A stretch of DNA of 64,000 bases, taken from contig NADL03000501.1 in NCBI GenBank assembly GCA_002205965.3, forward strand, positions 496,001 to 560,000. Reading direction: 5' to 3'. The stretch comes from Kappaphycus alvarezii. Lineage: Eukaryota > Rhodophyta > Florideophyceae > Gigartinales > Solieriaceae. The notes below the pieces were generated by a model. The model made no database searches. It saw only the letters and a list, made by a program, of their open reading frames with translations, and was not told the origin of the DNA. The position numbers were made by a program, and so were the translations under genes. Of the stretch, positions 33,370-45,504 are shown piece by piece (the stretch's first letter is position 1; the number at the start of each line of letters is the position of its first letter).

Positions 33370-34234
33370 CTGATTAAAAAAACTCGCGATCAAGCGTCAA
33401 TATTTCCTCTTCCAACTCCATGCGTCTATTGTCTCCTTTCTCGAGTGCGTTAGTAAACACTTGTGTTTCTTTCTCTACTGAAAATGTGCTCTAAACACTG
33501 CGCTTGCTTCGTTTGTTCGCCCTTTAACCCTTACCCTTATCGTCGCTGTCATCACCGTCCATATCTCCGGCTCCTTTTCGTTTGGTTGCACGCTCTGGAA
33601 TGACAGCACTAAGCCGCTTCTTTCAACGATGCTGCCCTTCTGCCCTCTCCTTTTTCTCCGCCTTTTCTCGCTGCATTTAATCCCGAGCCTCCTTCATAAC
33701 ACTTAGAAGCTCTTCTAATTCTCCGACTTCACCGCCGACTCAACTCATAGCAGCCTCTGCTTTGTCCATCGTATCGAAGCGTTCTTGAATTCGCTTGTAA
33801 CGGTCTTGCACAGACTTCCAGGACACTACATTCTTGAGTTTCTTTGTCCCGTTGACTTTCGCTGCTACAATTTCGAATCGCTCTCTTGTCTCACCATTAG
33901 GTGCTACGTGAGCTCTTGCTGCGGCTACTTCGCGAAGAATGATGGTATCTTCGCTTTTTGTAATACGATGACGGCGGGATTCAGGAGCTGGATTGATGTG
34001 ATGTGGTGTATGCAAATGTTTGGGTGTAGACGACGTTGATAAAGATGTGGGGTTACTTTCATGGCATGTACTCGGTGTGCGTTGTGGCGTAGAGTGGAGG
34101 TCAATATATGTTGCTCCTGTGTTCGCGTGGAACACTGGGCTTGTGCGTTCTGCGGCGAGGTCTGTTGTTTGAGATCGGCGAAAGTCGTCTATGATACGAT
34201 GCCTTACCGCAATTGAGGTGAAGGCTGTTCTCAT
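33370..34234 (-). pseudogene. Harbinger-associated Myb/SANT-like protein, broken by stops
   Basis: The first 164 codons (34234-33743) are open and hold a Myb/SANT-like trihelix in the second half: RITKSEDTIILREVAAARAH ... RERFEIVAAKVNG ... SWKSVQDRYKRIQERF. The same frame continues beyond the first stop with sensible protein: GGEVGELEELLSVMKEARD, KKRLSAVIPERATKRKG, GDMDGDDSDDKGKG, then a charged coiled-coil-like tail. It is interrupted only by stop codons (TGA, TAA, TGA, TAA, TAG, TAA) and not by frameshifts. PIF/Harbinger elements typically encode such a DNA-binding partner that brings the transposase to the element ends. The opposite orientation to the transposase fits a two-gene Harbinger element. 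Confidence 0.72.
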
Positions 34235-35849
34235 GTGGCTTCACTAAACAGTCCAATTTCACAAAACATAGTCAAGAGACTTCTGATACCATGACCTACA
34301 CGTCACAAGCTGTTCAACGTGTGCTGAAATATTTACTCACAAATTTGTGGAACTCGTTTTCGAAAATTATCTATTAAGATGTACGGCATCTGTGTGGGAT
34401 TCATTCGCGGCACTGTTGATGAGATTCTATACAGACTGTCATGGTTGCCCCCTTTTTTTGAAAAAAGTTGGCGCGTATCACATAATAATTAAAGTAAAAA
34501 CGCACCAATGCTTGAGACGGCCCGATAAAAACAAAAAACAGAGCTTCATCTTTTTGGGACTGGCCAAATATCTGGATATAAATTTTAGTCCTCAAAAATA
34601 GGATTTTAACTTGTAGTAATGAGATATTCGCACTAATAACAGCCGTAGGTATTCCATATGGTCTTTGATTGCTTCCATGAATATAAATTCATTATTACTG
34701 TAGATTTGAAATTGATGAAATCCTTCTAGCAGCAGGTACATCAGCCGTTCTAAGGTGAATTGCCCGTTCATTACTCCAAACGGAATAAACTGAAAGTGAT
34801 TGGTCCAATTTTTGCATGAGAAAATGATTTTTCAATCTTCGTCTCAAGGTACTTTACAGTATCTAGTGAACAAGTAATGGGATTAAGAAACCTTATGAAT
34901 CGACGGGATCATCAACTATCCCTTTTAGTTTTTGGAAAGGTGCCCTCTTCTGCACTATCCGTTCTATAAATTTCTATGATAGACAAAGAAACTTCAATTT
35001 TTATTTAGTATGGTTTATCTGATGACATGAAAGGAACAGGCCGATGAAGATGAGAAGAAAATGCCTGCACTCACCATTTGGTTTCGTTATTTCCTCACTG
35101 TCTTATTTCCCCTCTGTGATGGAAAATATCCTCCGAGAGCGATATTCTTATAATTATTGAGCTCTAACTAGTGTTCAGTGGTGACTGCCTGCCGCATAAA
35201 TATTAAAAGAAGATAATATGGCGACACTATTGCTTATCATCGCTTCTATATTTTTGCCTTAAGGATCCATCACGTACTTTAGCTTCGACTGAGGGAAGAT
35301 ATACTTTTGAATTCTGGAGAATTTTCTAGGTCACTAAGGACCAGGACCACATATTCAGGCTCTACTTTTCCACTGCAGGACTCGGACCCGGAAGTTGAGG
35401 ACGTGAAATGATGCAAAGAAAAATTCCTCGCTGTTAGTCTCACTCTCCGCACATGGTTCCTGATGTAGAATCCTTTTATAGCGAATAGAGCTACCTTTTC
35501 TTAAAGATCGATTATTACTTAAAAGTATTGTCTGGATGTATCTCCAATTAATATGTCAAAATATGAATCCTTATGACCTAAAAAGCCTCATTTCACAATC
35601 GAATCTTTCATAGTAACAGTAGAATCCCTTATGATACCTGCCACAGTTGAAAAAAAATGTTCATTTTTGTTCTGAATATATTTCTCCTGGTCAATAATAT
35701 TCTTGGGTATTACATTACTTATAGTTACTGTCCCGTAATCCAGTAGCACCCAAGCTGTCACAAAAAAAATATTTTACTACGCACTAGCTCAGAATTCGTT
35801 GACCTTGATCGCTCTCACGGTTTGCATTATCCACCAAATTCACTTTCTG
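34235..35849. other. AT-rich non-coding region
   Basis: No gene recognised. The right end of the Harbinger element and the downstream part of the decayed gypsy element to its right should both lie here, but no inverted repeat, LTR or polymerase motif could be found. Confidence 0.35.
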
Positions 35850-36960
35850 GTAATTTATGTCCTTTGGAAACCTCTATAATTCTATTATGGATTCAATGTC
35901 CATTTCACGTAGGAGATTTCCATAAATAAGTCCAGATGATTAATTTTAAAGCCCGGTAATCATATAATACTTCGTCTTTTGTTAAACGTGGTACTTATTC
36001 TTTCTCTAATTCCTGGTCCGTTTGTTTTTAATATTATTTGGTGTGAACCGTTTCCTTGGTCTTGGTTTGGCGGCCGGGTTTATCAAAGCCAATATCGGTA
36101 ATACAACTCCAATACTTTTTTGCTTCGTGGATTTCTTTCCGTGGGAATTCCTCTAGACTGCTATGAATTCTTCATCAGAAGAATCCATTTTCATGGCAAT
36201 TTTACCTGGTGTTCTCTTCAGTTTTTTACTACGGATGAAGCTTTCTTATTTCCATTGCATTCTTATCCTTCTATAACATCTATAACCTCTTTTCATTCTT
36301 TTCGAAGGCTTGAACAACAAGTTTCTTCGAAATGGCAAGTATTGTCGCGTAAAGAGCAATTTTGTTTCTATTTGAATTATCCAAGTACCTGTTCGAACTG
36401 TTACTCGGCTTCTTGCAGTAGGCGCAATTTTTTTCGATCCTTTCTGAATGGTCTGTGGATCCCTTTGCTTTTATTTTTCACTCATCTGACTCAACTGAGT
36501 CTTTTTTATCACCATAGTCAAATTAACTATCTTATCCTCCAGGTTATCAATCTTGTCCTCCACATAAATGATCTGATTATTACAATACATGGATTTCAGA
36601 GTCTTCAATTTAAGGTCGCCTTACCAAATATTCTCACACCTATTCGAAAAGATACATCTTTATGATTCACAGTGACGGATTTAAATGCTTTCTTGGCACG
36701 GTCAAAGTTCTCTATGAGTTACATCAATTCATTTTAGTCTTAGAGACTTTGGCAGAAGTAAGGTGAAGCCATACCAAGGATTTCCGTCATTACTTTGCTC
36801 AAGAGACCAATCTTTGCCTAATCATTGATCAGTGGTTTGGATCTCAAAGCATAAACCTTGTAAAGATTTTGAGATTCCAATCTTATTCACTATATTAGAC
36901 AGGATAATATATTCTCATAATTTCTCGGCGCTTCCGTTGAAGGCATTCTTAACCTTTTTG
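35850..36960 (-). pseudogene. Very decayed gypsy gag relic
   Basis: Across changing minus-strand frames the order of pieces matches the intact gag at 27-28.8 kb. AKIGLLSKVM falls at about 36810 (intact: AKYGMLRKAAM). VEDKIDNLEDKIVNLTMVIKK falls at about 36510 (intact: LETRFDNRLD ... SLTLTIKK). AYCKKPSNSSNRYLDN falls at about 36400, with knuckle cysteines partly lost (intact: CSYCHKPGHFANRCPDN). SGLIYGNLLREMDIESIIEL falls at about 35930 (intact: TGITFGQLLRGDAEDARKEL). This is a much older relative of the element at 22-29.6 kb. A 181-codon plus-strand frame here is a shadow of it. Confidence 0.6.
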
Positions 36961-38518
36961 AAGTCTAAAAATTCAGCTTATTTCTATCATTAATCAATTA
37001 ATATGTAGAAAATGTGCTGAAATACTATACCATTGAAAGTGGAGAGTACTTCAAAACTTCGAACGTCATCTTCTCTTCCATATATGATGTTTTCCAGATT
37101 AGAGTACATCTTGTTGTACTTCGATAAATCTGACTTAAGTTACGCTAGACGATGCGCCATGATTGGTTCCAGCCCTCCGCAAGAGTACTATGGTGGTCTT
37201 TTTTGCTGTGGGAATTCGTGACACCAGTTGATGTGTGCGGTTTAGGTAACAGTGAAATCAGTACACTTGCTTGTCTTGCCTTCTTTACTCTCGATTTCAT
37301 AGCGAACAGTATGTGTGTGCTTTCAGCGCACCGTTTTGGAGGTTCAATCATTACCATCCAGGATTTATTGTATGTGTTACTTTTTAGTGCTTTGCAGTAC
37401 GCGAGGAAGGTTTAGCCCTGTGTCCTAAATTTGAAAAAACGTTCTTTCGAGTCCAGCTTTCATGGGCCGCGGAACAATAACTGTAGGAAATTGGGAAGTG
37501 GTATTTGATTCTGGGGTCCATATAATGGACATATTACTGCACAAGAAGATAAAAATAGAATTAGATGTCCCAGAGCTCAAAAAATACGAAAGAGATTTGC
37601 CCCCACCGGTAATTCTTTTATTAATAGGTAATGTTACTACATTTTTTTTCAACCTTTCGCATCTGTAATGGAAGTAAGTCTCCCATGAAGGCTACAATGA
37701 AGCCTGAAAAGGTAGTCAGATGATATCTGACTACAGTATAGGCCTAGCTCAACACAAACTTCAAGTCCTCGATCATCTCAAATTACCCCTCCCTTTTGTA
37801 CGTCTCCTTTTTAACGTGTTAAAAAGATTTTTCAATGATATCTGCATCCGGATACTTTGCAGGCCATAGAAGAACGCAACTCACCTGCTATGCATCCAGG
37901 AACGAGTTTTGCGAGACGCGTGAATAAAAAGGATTATCAAATTGCAAAATTTATGTTTTCTCTTTCCGAGACGCAGTAGATTCAAATGGTAACAACTATT
38001 TCCTACGAAACTCACAGAACTTAGTCGAATTCATCTTCCCATCATAAAAAATTAACTCTGACATACTGCAAAGTAATACGACGGCCACATCATCAAAGAT
38101 CCCCAACATTACCACTAGCAGAAACTCGCCTCTACTACTCCCTTAAGTCTTGCTAGTAACGGCTTATTTCATCTCGTCCGCCAACCTTGATTTTCTAAAT
38201 CGTAAAATATGATTTTATGTAGACTTGATCACCCTTACTTATAAAACGACGGGCCCAGGCGAGACATAATTTCTTGTACTCAGCCTACACTGGAGGCACT
38301 TAAATCATCTTTCTACACTTGAGATTTTTTTCCTATCAGACAAAAATCTGTTCAACATGACGTGTATAAATGGGAATATTTGTAGTTATTAGTAGCAAGT
38401 TCAGGCTTACGTTCACTTAAGTTCCCTCAAGATGCTTCTCGAATACGCCGCTGTTTTGCCTATTCATTAATTTTCCTTTTTTTCCCCTGTTTGCTGCTCT
38501 AATCATTGCGAAATTCCC
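36961..38518. other. Spacer without recognisable gene
   Basis: Several short frames (for example 37152-37415 and 37462-37668 on plus) show no motif. The segment may include the 5' end of the decayed gypsy element. Nothing further can be supported. Confidence 0.35.
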
Positions 38519-38520
38519 TA

Positions 38521-38962
38521 GTGTCTATTGGACCGTTGTCCTCATATGAGGACAACTTTTAGCCCTTTTTTTTCAATACAATTCTTTTTTACCTCAACGC
38601 ATTTCTTGTCCCTCCGCATTAGTTCATGAGTGTAGATGGCCGATCAAAACAAACTTTTCAAGATTATTGACCGCGGTTAAGCCTAGAGCAATTTTCCCTC
38701 ACCAGCTTCCGCTCTTCGCAAGAAGTTGTGAAAACGACTACGTTTTGGAAGTAAAAGTAGTTCGTATTATCGTGGGGGGTTTCAGAAACGAGGGCGCACG
38801 TACAGTAAAAATTACTGTACTGTAACTTAACATGAAAACCCTGTTTTCCAGTAAAAATTTCGGCCTTTCAAAACATTTACCTTTCGAAAATGTAACGGAA
38901 ACTGTCCTCATATGAGGACAAAGTGTGCCTCATATGAGGACAGAGCATGGTCGTATAGACAC
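38521..38962. mobile_element. Small TIR element (MITE-like), 442 bp, with palindromic subterminal repeats
   Basis: Left end CTAGTGTCTAT..GACC and right end (complement) CTAGTGTCTATACGACC form inverted repeats. The ends GTGTCTAT/ATAGACAC are flanked on both sides by TA (38519-38520, 38963-38964), as for Tc1/mariner-like insertions. Just inside each end lies GTCCTCATATGAGGAC: a perfect 22-bp palindrome on the left at 38535-38556, and two imperfect copies on the right at about 38905-38920 and 38929-38942. There is no coding capacity, so it would depend on a transposase supplied elsewhere. Confidence 0.7.
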
Positions 38963-39360
38963 TAGAGAGCTTGCTAGTTCTTGGTAATCCCGTCGTACGG
39001 TCAACGCAAGCTGGATGTGTGTTGTGCGGCTGTGATTGCAGGCAATGATTTCTGGTTCATTTATTCTCTTTTGCCTCTGCTATCAGCTTATAGTTCGCAA
39101 CGAGGCTTATAGGCATTACTTTAGGTTACTGTCAAACCTAGAACTTGACCGTTACGTTTATGCAATGTACAGGGTTATGCTCTGTACAATGTTGTGGTCT
39201 TCAGCTAATGTATTTCAGATCAGCTCAATAAGGTCTAGGGTTAGCCTCTCAACGTCGTCTACATGGCTTCTGGAAACTTTCTTCGATCATCTGGAAGCAC
39301 TAGTCGATTCTCTTCGAGGTCTAAAGAAGCCCCTTTCTTACCTCATCTTCTGTCTGAGTA
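38963..39360. other. Spacer; open frame without support
   Basis: A plus-strand frame (39036-39593, 185 codons) has a GTG/CTG-type start and no recognisable motif. Its second half is a by-product of the pyrimidine tract, so I do not call it a gene. Confidence 0.3.
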
Positions 39361-39373
39361 AAGTTCTTTACCA

Positions 39374-39490
39374 ACCTCTCATCTCTCATCTCTCTCTCAT
39401 GGTCCTTCACTCTCTCACTCTCTCACTCTTTACCGTAGTACCCCTTTCTCTCTCTTTCTCTCTCTCCCGCTCCTTCTTCTCGTTCTCTTT
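39374..39490. repeat. Polypyrimidine (CT-rich) tract
   Basis: Runs of CTCTCATCTCTCATCTCTCT and CACTCTCTCACTCTCTCACT, interrupted by a short mixed segment, then TTTCTCTCTCTTTCTCTCTC. This is low-complexity sequence of unknown function. Confidence 0.85.
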
Positions 39491-39593
39491 ATCAATGGCT
39501 CGTCCCTTTTCACTCGTGGTGGGCAATTTCTCGTACAATATCATGGGCAATTACTTGCGTATGCTCTATTTGGATTGGTTTAACAGCCAGTAG

Positions 39594-40319
39594 TCAGATT
39601 AAATAAATGCTGTCTGACCAGAATTGGCGGCTCAAAGTTTTAAATTTCCAGGGAAACTATCATTTGATCCTATTGAGGCATAATTGATTTCGTTCCATTT
39701 CGGTGGTTGAACTCAGTAAACTGTTGTTAGCATTGATACATTTGCTTAATAATTTGACTCTTGAACTGAAACCAGCGCTTCAATTTACTGCAAAAATTGT
39801 GCAGCATTTTGGGGAGAATTCAGGGCAGCTTTTGGGGTGTGGAGATTGATGGTTGTGGCTAACAATTTTTCGCGCAAGACGCTTGACTACCAGTCCATAA
39901 CGCCCCTTGAAAATCTTTATCTTTGCGTTTGCTTTTAATTGATAAGTATAAAGGGGGCTAATGGTACCTTTATTGCTAAATATCAATGATACAGTAGGTG
40001 GGGTTGAGCTATAGATTACGGAGACGAGACCTAATTTGCGTAGCAACTGATATAGCCTGGGAACATAGATTTCGTGGTATACCAGTTGCTAAGGATGTTC
40101 TCTGCTCGTCTCCGATATTTTCTTCATCAGGAAAATATATTAAAATATCCAAATTCCCAACTCTATGTGATTGGGTTTTTTACTGTTGAGCTGGGATAGG
40201 TATGGGTTGGTTTAGAGAATAAATACTTTCATCCACGATTTTTGCGTACAAAACCACTACATCACCAGCAAAATGAATTATGGACCTTATTGGTACACGT
40301 AAAAGCATTTAATGCGGCG
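39594..40319. other. Spacer, possible LTR remnant of the adjacent gypsy relic
   Basis: Contains AATAAATGCTGTCTGACC at about 39602, which looks like an LTR terminus read on the plus strand, but no matching copy was found in the window. Otherwise no gene recognised. Confidence 0.25.
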
Positions 40320-40998
40320 GAAATATCGATAAAGCTACGAATAAAATGGCTGTAATAACCGGCAAAGCCAAGGAGACCGCGCAACGCAGTATTATCCTTC
40401 GGAATAGGGGATTCCTTGAGAGCCTTAATCTTCTACTTGTCGACAATAACTCCGTTTTTGTCGACTTTTTGTCTTAGCAACTTCACACCTGGCTTTGCCA
40501 AGTCACACTTAGTGATCCTGAGCTTCAAGCCCGCCTTTGCGATAGTGTCGAAAATTATATTTAAGTGATCAATATGCTCCTCGACGGAGTTAGAAAAGAC
40601 GATAAAATCGTCCAGATGAACGCGTGCAAAAAGAATTTCCCGTAAAACATAGTCAATTATGCGCAGAAAAGTTGACGGCGCATTCATGGACCAAAGGGCA
40701 TAAACTCAAACTTGAACCTCCCGTAACCAAAAACAAAGGTAGTCATCTCCTTACATTCCTTGCTCAGGCGAACCTGCCAGCATCCTGCGAACAAGTCGAG
40801 GGTATTGAATACCGAACTGCCTTTCAGTTCATCGACGTTTTCCTCTATATTGGGCAGAGACCAACGATAAGCCTTCATTTTACGCTTCAAGGTACGGTTA
40901 TGAACACATAATCTGGGCTTCCCGTCCTTTTTGGGGGCGATCACTACAGGAAAGGACCATGCCAAAGATACTGGGGTAATAATTCCTACTTTCAGCAT
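40320..40998 (-). pseudogene. Gypsy relic: reverse transcriptase
   Basis: Minus-strand frames 40998-40684 and 40687-40433 give TPVSLAWSFPVVIAPKKDGK, NTLDLFAGCWQVRL, FKFEFMPFGP, then MNAPSTFLRI and ARVHLDDFIVFSN. YIDD has become HLDD, and a frameshift lies at MPFG/MNAP. Further pieces continue to about 40320. The domain order matches the intact gypsy element at 22-29.6 kb, but the sequence is clearly a different, older lineage. Confidence 0.85.
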
Positions 40999-41052
40999 TT
41001 TATCAACTTCTTGTCAGACCGTATCATTGTGACGCCGAGCCAGGTGACGAGC

Positions 41053-41969
41053 TCAGTGGTAAACTGTATTTTGGTCCTTTACCTCAAACTTGTGCTCCAT
41101 TGTAACTGCGCCGGGGCGGAGCTCTTCAATCTGCCAGGCAACTATTTCATTGCTTCGGAGAGAGTCGTTTATTTGCGTTTGGTCTTCTTCTCGAAGGTGC
41201 GCTAGACGAGACCTCAGAGGGCCATAAACTTCATTTTCTTCTTCATCGGTGGTACTTTCTCCTCCGGAAGGCTTCTCATCCCCTTGTGCCACCACGTCTC
41301 CGCGGATGAACAAAACAAGTTTTTCTTCGGACGAGTCCGATGACTCCGGCCCAGCGCCTGAATCGGATGTGAAATCTTCTTCGGGAGTACCGATATCTTC
41401 GCCTTCGACGAGCCTCTTTTCGCTCTCTTTCGAATCGGGCTCAAGTGGTAGAACTACTTCTTCGGACCCGATGTACTGTCGCACACTCTGTGCTCTAAAG
41501 TCTAGGCTCGCGCGCTTAGATGCGATTGCAGGAAGTCCAATGATAATCTCAGATAGAGACTTCTCGACAACAAGGTAATCTAGTTTGGCCTGTTGTTCTC
41601 CCAAAGTGGTAGGAAAATTCAGCAACGAGCCGAAACAATATGAATTTTCTCCATTGGCCACTTTTATCTTCCTTGACGTAAAATTCGGCGATAGATATAG
41701 GCGTTAAGACAGGACGGCGGACATCACGTTGGGTACTGCCCCCAGAATCTAGTAATCTACAAACGTCAGTGCCATAAAACGTAAACTGCACGACTCTTAA
41801 TAGGCGAGAATCCGGGTTGGACACAACTGCGACGCGGGGGTACTGACTGCTTCCTGAGCAAACGTCGCATTATCTTGGTAGCTCCATCTACATCCCTACG
41901 AAGGAGCTGGCCAAACGTCAGACCGCCGTTGGCATTCGCAAGTTCCGACACGACGTCGTATTTGCCCAC
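41053..41969 (-). pseudogene. Gypsy relic: protease and acidic linker
   Basis: The frame 41969-41766 contains KYDVVSELANANGGLTFGQL, equivalent to the gag-protease junction of the intact gypsy element. The next frames give VQFTFYGTDVCRLLDSGGST, where the protease motif DSG is still present near 41755. GEQQAKLDYLVVEKSLSEII follows, and finally a Ser/Glu/Asp-rich acidic linker leading toward the reverse transcriptase. The frames are offset from one another. Confidence 0.75.
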
Positions 41970-43230
41970 GTACTCTTGGATCCTGTTCGAGTTCTTTTTC
42001 GCGCGGTTGTTCTTCTTTGGCTTCCACCTGCGGGGTAAATTATTATGCCGGAGGGACCGAGGGAATAACTTGGGCTTGCTCCGGGTTATTCATGAGACAA
42101 GATATCGTAATCTCCTCGTAGTTTCCTTGGCGAGGCTGTTTTTGGAAGGCCTCACCCTCAGCTGTTTTTTTTGTTGTATTAAAGACTTCTTGGACAGCAT
42201 AATTGGTGCCTGATCGCTTTCAAAAACTAGGTAAACCTGAACTGCTTTTCCATTTTACTCTTAGTTGTCTATATCATGAGCTCCCGCTAGTTGTCAATAT
42301 CATGAGCTCCCGAAAACCTGTCCCTGGCGGCAGACCAACAAGTAGCTTTTGAATAAGTGCAACGCGTATTGCGGTGGGGGCTCGTCTCGTAATTCATGGA
42401 TTTGTGACCTTGTTCGTTGAAATGAGAGCATTGGCGAACTTTTTTGCCCCTCTGTTGTGCCGAAGAAAGTCATGCACCATTATATCCCCTCTTTTTCTTA
42501 AAAAAACCTCAGTCTGGAGAGATCCTAAGCGAAAGCGTCTACCTTATTCTCGATGTTCCTGGAACGGGAGTCCGGACGAACTAATAACTTGGCTGATGGG
42601 ACGTCTGAGACTCGGACTGAAGGGCCAATAAACGTGAGGGGATTCAAGTGAGAGTATCTTAGAGCCTGTTTGATGCTTGAGTAATCTCGTGGTCCACGGA
42701 AAACTAAAAAATACTGTAACTCCTGGTGACGACAGCCATCGGTGCGTAAAAGTCCAAATTTTGCAACTTTTTCAAGGCCGACTTTCGTATGAAGGCGATC
42801 CATCTCCTTCAGGAATACAGAAATGTCTTCGATATCGAGTCCAACTTCTAAAGCTTGTCGGATGACGCTTCGGGGATCTTCTTACTTGACGAAGTGATCG
42901 AAGTATTTTTGCTTGACAGTTGAGTAGGCTTTTGCCTCGTCGAAGATTTCGCCATTAGAGCAAATTTCTCTATGTATAAATCTAAAGACACGCCATCCAG
43001 GTGTCAAGGAGAATAAGTGCTTTCTCTGGATCGGATCTAGAGGCCACAACAACATTTTCATAGAAAAAGAAGAATTTGCGGGCATCGCTAGTGCCGTCGA
43101 ACACTACAGCTCTGGCGCCGGGAGATTCAGTCCTGCGCAAGAGTACTGTGTCATGCTGTTTCGGTCGTTGTGTTATCTGTTCACTCGCCCGCATCCAACT
43201 TTTCGCCTGCATACAAATATAGTCAAGCAC
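41970..43230 (-). pseudogene. Gypsy relic: gag
   Basis: From 43230 downward: VVFDGTSDARKFFFFYENVV ... DPEKALILL, then FDEAKAYSTVKQKYFDHFVK, a stop, and RQALEVGLDIEDISVFLKEM ... KVAKFGLLRTDG. These follow the order of the capsid region of gypsy Gag. The zinc-knuckle region should lie near 42400; FVDAN-like pieces are too decayed to call. At least two frameshifts and several stops are present. Confidence 0.7.
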
Positions 43231-44373
43231 CGAAAATGCATGTGTCCAAAAGCGGCCGGCAGTTCCTGAAAAACAAATAAATTTCTACGTTATAGTCTAA
43301 AAATACAAATACAACTCGTGCAGTACAGAATGGTACTGTAGTGTACTTACTAAAATAATTAAAAAATCCAGAATGCAACATTTGCAAATATTAAAAAAAA
43401 TCCAGAATGCAACATTTGGACTGTAGAATTTTTGGGAAGGGGTAAGTTATTGTTGGCTCCAGTCCCACAGAGAGGACTCGAGTGTCCTTTATATACTGCG
43501 TGAAACATAGTTGAATGCATTATGATACTGTAGCCTCACTTAGGAGAGTAATGCATATTGACTCTCGATGATTCAGTACAATGTCCTGATAATTAAAATA
43601 CAACCCAGGATAATAATTCAACTCAGGAGAGAATTCGTTCTTTCACTTTGAACTGTAATAATTGTATTGTGACACGCCCCCTCGAAAGGACGAATCATCC
43701 ATTCCGACTGGGGCTTCGAGCGTCCTCTGTTGCTTTTTGTTCAGCTGCTTCTGATTTTCTTTTTGATGTGAATTTTGTATCTGCTACTGCTTCGTTTTTT
43801 CCGCTAATGCATTTTTTTCCTACTGCTACTGCGTTTTTTTCCTGATGCTGCTATTTTCACTTTGCTGTTGCTGTTTCATTTTTTCATGAATTTTTCAGCT
43901 ATTGAATCTTATGCAGAAAACATTAAACTAAACAAAGAAATAATTTCCACTAAAAGTCCGATAGCTATCCAAGTAACACAAGCCAATCATCCGCTCCAAA
44001 GCGTCTTTCTACATTGACTTTGTGAGTAAATCCGCCTTGTTGCGGTTATACCGAATTTGGCTTAGCTTGATGATGCCATCACGGATCAGTTCCTTAACCT
44101 TGTGTACCCTGAGATCAATATGCTTGTTCTTGAGTGCTACATTGTCGGTTGAAGCAATTTAAATGGCTACTGTACTGATTGAGTTGATAACGGCTGGGAA
44201 GAAGTGGAGAACTTCAGTCCAAGGAGCTTGGTGACATATTTCCCAAAAAAGTTTAATTATCCAGGATACCTCTTTTCTATAAGCTGCGAGTGCAAAATAT
44301 TCGTATTCTCCGAATAGCTTGCTATTACGGTCTGCCGCTTCGCTTTCCAGTAGGTTGGTGAACTGTTGATGTC
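43231..44373. other. Spacer between gypsy and copia relics
   Basis: Includes a short direct duplication: AAAATCCAGAATGCAACATTTG occurs near 43365 and again near 43398, separated by AT-rich sequence. The segment 43665-43720 (GACACGCCCCCTCGAAAGGACG) is a GC-rich island that could be the 3' untranslated part of the copia relic to its right. T-rich sequence at 43730-43900 gives chance frames. No gene recognised. Confidence 0.35.
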
Positions 44374-45359
44374 TTACATGAACCCAGTTATTGATACAAT
44401 GATGTTCACATATCCGCCCCAGTAGGCATCAACTGAAGCACCGATAGAATCTTCTTTGATACCGTACGTGCTATTATAGTGGAGTCCCAAGTGACTAGTC
44501 CCGTGTAGATAGAGAAGGAGTCGTTTAACTAGCTTCATATGACGCTGAATCGGTGTGTGGACTTGACGGGCCAATGCAGACACGGGGAATGACAATTCGG
44601 GTCGAATAGAAACGGCTAAGTAGAATAATCCGCCTGTTATGCTTTGATAAGCGTGATGTTCATTCCCACTCAGTGTCGAGTTCCCACATTCTGCTGAAAC
44701 CAGCAGTTTGACGTCCATCGAGAGTAAAGACAGGACAGCATTTGACCGGTCCATTCCATATGCTCGCAGAAGGGTCTTTGCAAAGCGCATTTGGTCGATC
44801 CGAATTACCAGGGGAGAACGAGTGATTTTCCGTTCGGTGAAACATTTCAGTTCACCAAAGAAATTGATGTTGAGTGTGGATGACAACAAATCTTTAAAGT
44901 TCTGAAGTAGGGCATGGTAATTTGAAGCAAAGACCATATCATCAACCACGACTGCTATTATTATGTACTCTGGGTTAGTACGAAGAAAATACAGTCGGTT
45001 GTCAAAGTTGTAAGTTTCATTCCCCAATTGTCGAGCTTTTCGTGGAGAAATTAACCGTAGATATGCCTCGCTTTTTTCGTGCCATAGATAGACTTCTCCA
45101 GCTTTCATATGTGACCAGGCCTAGCTAGGTTATGGGAAAATTTTGTGGGCTGTTCTATGTAAATTGCTACATCAATTGTTCCATGGAGGTATGCCTTGGA
45201 AATATCGCCTCCTTCTAGGATAAGATTACTTGATGCAGCTATAGAGAACAGTAGACGTATAGTTTCATGAGACGCGACTGGATCGTAAATGCTTTCCAGG
45301 CCGAAGTCCACGTATGCCTGTTGACAATCCCCCCTCACCCTATATCTGGCTTTTTCCAT
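44374..45359 (-). pseudogene. Copia relic: reverse transcriptase and RNase H start
   Basis: The frame 45359-45105 contains YRVRGDCQQAYVDFGLES, SHETIRLLFSIAA, LEGGDISKAYLHGTI. The frame 45108-44374 continues with IIAVVVDDMVFAS (YVDD changed to VVDD), FFGELKCFTERKITR, MRFAKTLLRAYGM, then YQSITGGLFYLAVSIRPELS, VKRLLLYLHGTSHLGL and the RNase H start ASVDAYWGG. These are classical Ty1/copia blocks in the correct order. The two frames overlap with a shift, and part of the initial reverse transcriptase is missing. Confidence 0.9.
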
Positions 45360-45504
45360 ATACTGTTTTCCTATGGAGTCAAGAGGGTTAGCCTTAAAGG
45401 ACTAATTGAATGTTAAAGGCACTATTCCAGGGTTTGGAGGAACGTAAGACCAAGTATTTCTCTTTATGAGTGCATTATACTCTCTGTCTATCTACAGCCT
45501 CGGC

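Noticed and set aside
36120-36665. 181-codon plus-strand frame
   Set aside because: It is the antisense of a decayed gypsy gag. The minus-strand pieces match the order of the intact gag in this window.
39036-39593. 185-codon plus-strand frame
   Set aside because: Non-ATG start, no motif, and the second half is a translation of a CT-rich tract.
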